This document shows positions 24,319-29,517 of a DNA stretch of 29,517 bases, one piece after another. The translations under genes and the position numbers were made by a program. The notes below the pieces were generated by a model. The model was not told the origin of the DNA, did no database searches, and saw only the letters and a program-made list of their open reading frames with translations. Every line of letters starts with the position of its first letter. Position 1 is the first letter of the stretch. Origin of the DNA: JAUWOY01 sp034431315 (lineage in GTDB: Bacteria; Chloroflexota; Anaerolineae; VGOG01); assembly GCA_034431315.1 (NCBI GenBank), contig DAOUDK010000075.1, positions 1-29,517 on the forward strand, given 5' to 3'.

Positions 24319-24475
24319 GGACTATATCTCCTTTCTTCATTATCTTCCACTGCGTTAGTTAAGTTGGATCGTCACCTTCACTACTACTTAAGATACTCTC
24401 ATGGACACCTCCTTGTCCCGCCTGTGGCGGTCTTCTTCATCATCCCGTCTGCGAGCGAAGCCAAGTTTTCCCTAC
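24319..24475 (-). repeat. Duplicated leader, copy B (before the frameshifted gene)
   Basis: Paralogue of 23174-23320. It retains the strong SD and a 4-codon ORF (24402-24388), and its second SD (AAGAAAGGAGA) is now followed by the inverted-repeat insertion instead of a start codon. Confidence 0.65.
24388..24402 (-). promoter_or_regulatory. Four-codon leader ORF (MRVS stop) in leader B
   Basis: AAGGAGG (24414-24408) precedes ATG AGA GTA TCT TAA. It corresponds in position to the ATG-TAA of leader A. The conserved feature is a strong ribosome binding site with an almost absent ORF, so ribosome loading itself may matter. Confidence 0.4.
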
Positions 24476-24585
24476 AGCCGGGGCAGGCAACACTCCAACG
24501 TTCCACAATCACAGTAGCGCGCCCTTCTACCATGTATATGCTGGGAACTGTCCAAAAAAATACAGCCTACAACCAACAAGCCCCC

Positions 24586-24614
24586 TTGCCCATCCCTGCT
24601 ATCTGTGGTATATT
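24586..24614 (+). promoter_or_regulatory. Probable promoter of the ECF sigma operon
   Basis: TTGCCC (24586-24591), 17-nt spacer, TATATT (24609-24614). Start point near 24621. The boxes match the housekeeping consensus at 4 and 5 of 6 positions; autoregulation by the ECF factor would need a different motif, which I do not see. Confidence 0.5.
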
Positions 24615-24699
24615 TCAGGTGTAGCAAAGAACCCTGACCCATATGTCAGCCGTATCCCATTCGTGTGTACCGAACAACCCTTATCTTAGCCATCGTGCC

Positions 24700-25251
24700 A
24701 TGTCTGATACCGACCGGAAACTGATCATTGCTTGTCGCCGAGGCGACGAGCGTGCCTGGGAGACCCTCATTGCTCGCTACGAGCGCCTCGTCTTCTCCAT
24801 CGCCCGCCGTCACGGCCTCTCAGCGGAAGACGCTGCCGACGTCACGCAGACGGTCTTCATCATCCTGCTGCAGAGCATAGACCGACTGCCGGACGACGTC
24901 AACCTGGGCGGCTGGTTGACCACCGTGACCCGCCGCCACACCTGGCGCGCCTCCGCCCGACTGGGCCGGGAGCTACCCGGCGAGAAAGAAGACGTCGCCG
25001 AGAGTGCCACCCTGCTCGGCCGCCAGACCTCTAACCCTATTGACCGCTGGGAGACGCTGCAAGCAATACACGAAGCGCTAAACCGCCTGGGCGGGCGCTG
25101 CCGGCAGCTCTTGCTGGCCCTGTACTTCGACCCGACCGAGCCCTCCTATGCTGAAGTGGCCGTCCGCCTAAACATGTCTGTAGGTAGCATCGGTCCCACC
25201 CGCGCCCGCTGCCTGACCAAGCTCAAGGCCCTCCTCGAAGAGGATGGCTGA
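24700..25251 (+). CDS. ECF-family RNA polymerase sigma factor
   Basis: A 183-aa sigma70-family extracytoplasmic-function factor. Region 2 is ACRRGDERAWETLIARYERLVFSIARRHGLSAEDAADVTQTVFIILLQ (quoted here in pieces: RGDERAWETLIARYERLVF, then AADVTQTVF), and GGWLTTVTRRHTWRASAR completes it. Region 4 is LGGRCRQLLLALYFD … SYAEVAVRLNMSVGSIGPTRARCLTKLKALL, with YAEVAVRLNMSVGSIGP as the helix-turn-helix. Neither ATG 24643 nor ATG 24700 has a good ribosome binding site; family length favours 24700. It is first in an operon with an anti-sigma-like and a TPR-CHAT gene. Confidence 0.92.
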   Translation: MSDTDRKLIIACRRGDERAWETLIARYERLVFSIARRHGLSAEDAADVTQTVFIILLQSIDRLPDDVNLGGWLTTVTRRHTWRASARLGRELPGEKEDVAESATLLGRQTSNPIDRWETLQAIHEALNRLGGRCRQLLLALYFDPTEPSYAEVAVRLNMSVGSIGPTRARCLTKLKALLEEDG

Positions 25252-25324
25252 TACGTATTTTTCGTCCTCTCCACGAGCATAACTGAGTGAGAGCATGATG
25301 TCCGAACCATCAAGGAGGAGAGAG

Positions 25325-25960
25325 ATGCCCTCGCAGACACGGATTCCATTTGAAACCCTGGCCGACCTGGTGGACGGTCGCCTCTCGGAGGGCGAGGCGG
25401 CCGAAGTGAGGCGCCGGCTGGCCAATGCTGACCAGCGCACCCAAGCTGACCTTGCCTGGCTGCAAGCCCTGACTACACTCCGCCGGGCGATGCCCCTCGA
25501 AGCCCCGCCCGAGCGGGTGCGGGAGACTTTGCGCACCCACTTCCGCCGCTGGGCCGAAGGGCGACACCGACCGAGCCTCTTTCAACGCCTGGTGGCTCAA
25601 CTGACCTTCGACAGCCGGCTCCAGCCGGCTCTGGTCGGCGCCCGAGGTGGGCCGACCGAGCCTGGCCAACTGCTCTACACCACTGACCGGATGGACATTG
25701 AGCTTCATCTCCTGCCAGCAGGCGCGGGCCGGGTGCGCATCCTGGGTCAGGCACTGGCCCGCGACCCGGACTTGAACGTGGCTAACTGCGCGGTGCAGTT
25801 GCTAGCAGGGGAACGAGAGATTGGCCTGACCAGCACCAGTCAACTGGGCGAGTTTACCTTCGAAGCCGTCCCCGGCGGCGACTACAGGCTCGTCCTGGTG
25901 AGCGAGGAGGGAGAAGTCGAGCTTGAGCACCTTGACCTCACCGCTGGCCGAACTGATTGA
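25325..25960 (+). CDS. Anti-sigma-factor-like protein
   Basis: A 211-aa cytoplasmic protein with no transmembrane helix. The N-terminus (FETLADLVDGRLSEGEAAEV, followed by RRLANADQRTQADLAWLQAL) resembles the helical anti-sigma domain that clamps ECF factors but lacks the zinc-binding HxxxCxxC of ZAS proteins. The C-terminal part (DIELHLLPAGAGRVRILGQA … GEFTFEAVPGGDYRLVLVSEEG) looks like a small beta-sandwich, carboxypeptidase-regulatory-like. AAGGAGGAG (25312-25320) fixes ATG 25325. It overlaps the next gene by 38 nt. I infer that it restrains the sigma factor until a signal, perhaps through the CHAT protein, relieves it. Confidence 0.75.
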   Translation: MPSQTRIPFETLADLVDGRLSEGEAAEVRRRLANADQRTQADLAWLQALTTLRRAMPLEAPPERVRETLRTHFRRWAEGRHRPSLFQRLVAQLTFDSRLQPALVGARGGPTEPGQLLYTTDRMDIELHLLPAGAGRVRILGQALARDPDLNVANCAVQLLAGEREIGLTSTSQLGEFTFEAVPGGDYRLVLVSEEGEVELEHLDLTAGRTD

Positions 25961-28778
25961 TGGTCTGCTGGCCCAACCAGACCTTGAAGCCAGGGCCGCT
26001 TTCCTGCGCCAACGAGGGCGGTACGACGCTGAGACCCTGGAAGCGTTGGCCACGGCCGGCGACACTCTGGTGCGGGACGACCGCATCCGTGGCGCCCGGC
26101 TGGCAGAGGTGCTGATCGAGCTGGCCGAGAGGTTGCCGGCTCCCCTGGCCGCCCCTCAGGCCCGCTATCTGCGCGCCCAGGCCCATGCCCTGGCAGGTGA
26201 GTGGACTCAAGCCCTGCCCCTCATTGCTGCCGCCCGTAAGGGCTTCCTGACTGCCGGTCAGCCACAGGACGCCGTCCGCACCAGCGTGGGTGAGATGCAT
26301 GCCCTGGCTGGCCTGGGCCGCTACCCGGAGGCGCTGGCTGCTGGGGAGCGGGCCCTCGCTAAGACCGCGGATCCCTTTATAACTGCCCTGGTGGCTCAAA
26401 ACCAGGGGATGATCTGCGATCTGATGGGACGCTATGATGATGCCCTGGCTGCCTACGACTGGGCCGCCGCTGGCTACGCGGCGCTCGATCAGACCGAGCG
26501 GCTCGGCCACGTCCACAACAACCGCGGCGTAGTGCTCCTCAGCCTGGGCCGGGGATGTGAGGCTGTCCAGGCCTTCCAGGAAGCAGCGGCCATCTTCGCT
26601 GCCAGAGACCTGACCCTCCTCACCGCTCAGGCCGACCACAATCGCGGCGCGGCTCTGTCGCTGATGGGCGATTTTCGCGCCGCGCTGGAGACATTTGAGA
26701 CCGCACGGCGGACCTTCGAGTCGTTGGGGCCTGGCGTCGAGCGTGACACCGTGGACCTGGACACCGCCACCGCGTACCTGGCTCTCAATCTCTATCCAGA
26801 GGCACTGGCAACCTGCGACGAGGCGCTGGCTGGCTTTCGCGCCGCCTCCATGCCCTACGAGCAAGGCCAGGCCTTGGTCCGCCGGGCGGCGGCCCTGACC
26901 GCGCTGAGGCAGCTAGCCGCGGCCGAAGCCGCGCTGGCGGAGGCGGAAACCATCTTCCGCGAGCTAGACAACGAACCCTGGCTGGCCATCGTCTGGCTGG
27001 AACAGGCCGCCCTCTGGGAGTTAATGGAGCGTGGCGATGAAGCCTTAACTGTTGCCCAGGGCACCCTGGCCCTCTGCGAGCGACTGGGCCTGGCTGTGCA
27101 GGGCACCTACGCTCACCTGCGCCTGGCCGATTTGCTCATCGTCGAAGAGCCAGAGACCGCGCGGGCTCACCTGGAGAAGGCGCTGGTCCAAGCCGAGGCG
27201 CTGGCCCTGCCCCAACTACGCTATCGAGCTCACGCCCGCCTGGGCCGGCTGCATCGGCTCCAGGGGCAGACTGACGAAGCCCTGAACCACCTGACCCAGG
27301 CCATAGAGGAGATCGAGCGCCTGCGAGCCACGCTGCCCCAGGAGACCCTCCGTACTGCCTTTCTGCGGGACAAACTGACACCTTACGAGGACTTGATACA
27401 GTTGTGTCTAGCCCGCGGCGATGAAAATGGGCTGCGGCTGGCCTTCGCCGTCGCCGAGCGGGCCCGGTCGCGAGCCCTGCTAGACCTGCTGGCCGGTAGC
27501 ATTGATACCCGGCTTCAGGCCGCTGACGCCGACGACGCCGACGCAGCTTTGCAGCAGCGGTTGGAGTCGCTGCGGGCCGATCTGGACCTGATTTACAACG
27601 AGCTGTTGGCTGCCGATACCGACGCCGCAAAGGACGATCAGCGCGGTCCCCGCCTGGCCCAGCTCCGGAGTCAGGCGCACCAGCATGAGCAGGAGATCAC
27701 CCGCCTGCGACTGCGCCTGGAGGCTGTTGGCCCCGGTTATCTCGACATGGCGCAACCGCTCTCACTGGAAGCGATCCAGGCCACGCTGTCCCCAGGGGCG
27801 CGCCTGCTGGCCTACTACATCGCCGGCGACGAACTGATGGCCTTCGTCGTCAGCCCTCGTGCGGAAGTGAGGGTCCACCGTCGGCTGACCACGCCAGGCG
27901 AACTGGCGCCGGCCCTGGACCGGCTGGGGATGCAGTGGAATCGCTTTCGCCTCGGCGCCGAGCACGTGGCCCGCCATCGGGAAACCCTGGAGCAAAGTGC
28001 CCGCGCTATCCTGGCTGACCTCTACGACCAGTTGATGCGGCCCCTGGCCGACGACCTGGATAGCAAGCAGCTCATCATCGTCCCCTACGGGCCGCTGCAC
28101 GGGGTACCCTTCCATGCCCTGTACGACGGCCAGAGCTACCTGATCGAACACTGCGAGATTTCTTATGCTCCCAGCGCCACGGTCATGGCGCGCTGTCAGG
28201 CCAGGCCACGCCGGCCGCTGGAACTGGCACTGGTGGTCGGCGTCCCCGATGCTAGCATCCCCCATGTCGCCCAGGAGGCCGAGACCGTGGCAGCCCTGTT
28301 CCCTGGAGCGCGGCTCCTACAGGGCCATGAAGCTACGATGCCCGCACTGCGGGCCGCGGCAGCAGGCCGGGACCTGCTGCACCTGGCCTGTCACGGACTG
28401 TTCCGGGCCGATAACCCCCTCTTCTCTGCCCTACGGCTGGGAGACGGCTGGCTGACCGTGGCCGAGGCAGCCGAGTTGGGGCTGGAGGCCGGGTTGGTGA
28501 CCCTGAGCGCCTGCGAATCCGGACGCAGCCGGGTGGTAGAGGGAGACGAGTTGCTAGGATTGGCGCGGGCCTTCCTGGGGGGCGGGGCGGCATCGCTGGT
28601 AGTCAGCTTGTGGCTCGTCAACGATGCCAGCACCGGCCGGTTGATGGAGGAGTTCTACCGTTGCTTGCAGGCTGGTCAATCAAAGGCCGCCGCCCTGCGG
28701 GTCGCCCAACGGGCACTGCTGGCCACCGAGCTCCATCCCTACTACTGGGCGCCTTTCGTACTGGTGGGCCAGTGCTGA
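25923..28778 (+). CDS. TPR-CHAT protein (caspase-like peptidase with TPR repeats)
   Basis: A 951-aa protein. Residues about 75-480 are ten or so tetratricopeptide repeats (GRYPEALAAGERALAK, GRYDDALAAYDWAAAGYAAL, TDEALNHLTQAIEEIERL), a short coiled coil follows (about 535-600), and the C-terminal 330 residues form a CHAT domain of the caspase clan: HGVPFHALYDG, the catalytic His H824 in LHLACHG, the catalytic Cys C864 in LSACESG, then EGDELLGLARAFLGGGA and HPYYWAPFVLVG. Start is TTG 25923 with GGAGGGAGAAG upstream, inside the preceding gene. The TPRs likely sense a partner and control proteolysis. Targets are unknown; the sigma-regulator next to it is an obvious candidate. Confidence 0.92.
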   Translation: MSTLTSPLAELIDGLLAQPDLEARAAFLRQRGRYDAETLEALATAGDTLVRDDRIRGARLAEVLIELAERLPAPLAAPQARYLRAQAHALAGEWTQALPLIAAARKGFLTAGQPQDAVRTSVGEMHALAGLGRYPEALAAGERALAKTADPFITALVAQNQGMICDLMGRYDDALAAYDWAAAGYAALDQTERLGHVHNNRGVVLLSLGRGCEAVQAFQEAAAIFAARDLTLLTAQADHNRGAALSLMGDFRAALETFETARRTFESLGPGVERDTVDLDTATAYLALNLYPEALATCDEALAGFRAASMPYEQGQALVRRAAALTALRQLAAAEAALAEAETIFRELDNEPWLAIVWLEQAALWELMERGDEALTVAQGTLALCERLGLAVQGTYAHLRLADLLIVEEPETARAHLEKALVQAEALALPQLRYRAHARLGRLHRLQGQTDEALNHLTQAIEEIERLRATLPQETLRTAFLRDKLTPYEDLIQLCLARGDENGLRLAFAVAERARSRALLDLLAGSIDTRLQAADADDADAALQQRLESLRADLDLIYNELLAADTDAAKDDQRGPRLAQLRSQAHQHEQEITRLRLRLEAVGPGYLDMAQPLSLEAIQATLSPGARLLAYYIAGDELMAFVVSPRAEVRVHRRLTTPGELAPALDRLGMQWNRFRLGAEHVARHRETLEQSARAILADLYDQLMRPLADDLDSKQLIIVPYGPLHGVPFHALYDGQSYLIEHCEISYAPSATVMARCQARPRRPLELALVVGVPDASIPHVAQEAETVAALFPGARLLQGHEATMPALRAAAAGRDLLHLACHGLFRADNPLFSALRLGDGWLTVAEAAELGLEAGLVTLSACESGRSRVVEGDELLGLARAFLGGGAASLVVSLWLVNDASTGRLMEEFYRCLQAGQSKAAALRVAQRALLATELHPYYWAPFVLVGQC

Positions 28779-28800
28779 GTTTGACATGTTGGAGGTGATA

Positions 28801-29517
28801 ATGATGCTTCACCGTGTTAGGTTTTTGAAGGCGCTTGTCATTCTGCTGACGCTGCTGGGGCTGTTGGTGGGAGCTTCCTACGCCCAAGAGCCAGAGCCTT
28901 ATCATGATGCGCCGGGCCAGGCCGTGACCCATCTGCAACCAGGCGCGGGCATCCACTACGACGGCGGTGATAACGAGGAGCACGAGCTCTACGGCTTTGT
29001 GGAGAGCATGCCAGAGGGCGGCTTCATCGGCACCTGGGTGGTGAATGGCACCAGCTTCGAGGCCACGGCTTCCACCGAGTTCAACGAGGATGACGGGCCA
29101 CTGCAAGTGTGGGCCTACGTCAAAGTCAATTACTACGTCTCAGGTGGCGTCAACTATGCTACCTGGATCGAGACCGAGGACGGCGGTGAATACGAGGAGC
29201 ACGAGCTCTACGGCTTTGTGGACAGCATGCCAGAGGGCGGCTTCATCGGCACCTGGGTGGTGAATGGCACCAGTTTCGAGGCTACAGCTTTCACCGGCTT
29301 CCTTGAGGATGACGGGCCGCTGGAAGAAGGGGCCTACGTCAAAGTCAAGTACTACGTCTCAGGTGACGTCAACTATGCTATCTTGATCGAGACCGAGGGC
29401 TACTATACTGGCAACGGTCATAAAGTAACATTTTCGAAGGTCTGGAATTTGAGGGTCAATAAGCTGGCAAGTTCTTGCTTATATTCCCCATCGGTTTCAG
29501 CGATACAGCCCATAATA
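28801..29517 (+). CDS. Secreted protein with tandem DUF5666-like repeats (partial, runs off the window)
   Basis: An open frame from ATG 28801 (or 28804; GGAGGTGATA directly upstream) to the end of the window with no stop, at least 239 aa. Signal peptide (FLKALVILLTLLGLLVGASYA) ends at a likely AYAQ-type cleavage site. Two 73-residue repeats follow, each with EEHELYGFVxSMPEGGF, IGTWVVNGTSFEATA, DDGPL and AYVKVxYYVSG, related to DUF5666 modules. After about residue 200 the translation (VTFSKVWNLRVNKLASS) no longer looks like the family and the base composition drops, so the gene may be broken there. It is the last visible gene of the sigma/CHAT operon. Confidence 0.75.
   Translation, partial: MMLHRVRFLKALVILLTLLGLLVGASYAQEPEPYHDAPGQAVTHLQPGAGIHYDGGDNEEHELYGFVESMPEGGFIGTWVVNGTSFEATASTEFNEDDGPLQVWAYVKVNYYVSGGVNYATWIETEDGGEYEEHELYGFVDSMPEGGFIGTWVVNGTSFEATAFTGFLEDDGPLEEGAYVKVKYYVSGDVNYAILIETEGYYTGNGHKVTFSKVWNLRVNKLASSCLYSPSVSAIQPII
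28975..29399 (+). repeat. 219-bp in-frame tandem repeat
   Basis: The unit beginning GAGGAGCACGAGCTCTACGG at 28975 recurs at 29194, a period of 219 nt (73 codons). The nucleotide identity is high over most of the unit, so the duplication is recent or homogenised. Similarity stops near 29400. Confidence 0.85.

Overview
The window is GC-rich bacterial DNA. I think it comes from a Chloroflexota (Anaerolineae-like) genome, which is inference only: there is no rRNA or tRNA marker. The hints are the ECF sigma / anti-sigma-like / TPR-CHAT gene set, the many DUF5666-type and CSLREA beta-helix secreted proteins, and short repeats dispersed even inside genes. TGA is used as an ordinary stop and TGG as Trp in most genes, so the genetic code is standard.

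Positions 1-15650 (plus strand) form a metal-efflux and redox island. It opens with a TusA-like sulfur carrier and a DsrE-like protein. A well-formed sigma70 promoter overlaid on a terminator-like hairpin follows, and then three different P1B-type metal ATPases: copper CPC type, zinc/cadmium CPC type and CPH type. Between and after them lie an FTR1 iron permease, a glutaredoxin, a YHS metal-binding protein, a Met/Gly-rich membrane zinc-ribbon protein, a membrane-anchored cytochrome c, two methyltransferases, a ferredoxin, a MoaD-like protein, a thioredoxin-like protein, a flavodiiron protein and a DUF166 protein. The main discovery here is two probable selenoproteins hidden by in-frame TGA codons: the glutaredoxin at 6759-6992 and the thioredoxin-like protein at 12698-13069. 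Each has a perfect ribosome binding site, a UxxC motif where CxxC is expected, a cis-Pro strand, and just after the TGA an 8-bp hairpin with a 3-nt loop starting with G (SECIS-like). No selA/selB/selC gene is in the window.

Positions 13070-16020 also hold mobile or repeat debris: two inverted-repeat (MITE-like) elements, a frameshifted chimeric copy of the 5' end of the DUF166 gene, and a bidirectional terminator between convergent operons.

Positions 16021-24642 (minus strand) encode secreted surface proteins. A two-gene operon (six DUF5666 modules, then a propeller-like protein with a dockerin-like tail) is preceded by a consensus promoter, a c-di-GMP-I (GEMM) riboswitch and an intrinsic terminator. 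Upstream of it are a truncated beta-helix protein, a full CSLREA beta-helix protein with a polyproline linker, and a DUF5666-like protein broken or phase-shifted at a G9 tract. The last two share a duplicated leader containing minimal ORFs. The leader of the broken gene carries a small inverted-repeat insertion.

Positions 24643-29517 (plus strand) are an operon of ECF sigma factor, anti-sigma-like protein, TPR-CHAT caspase-like protein and a secreted repeat protein that runs off the window.
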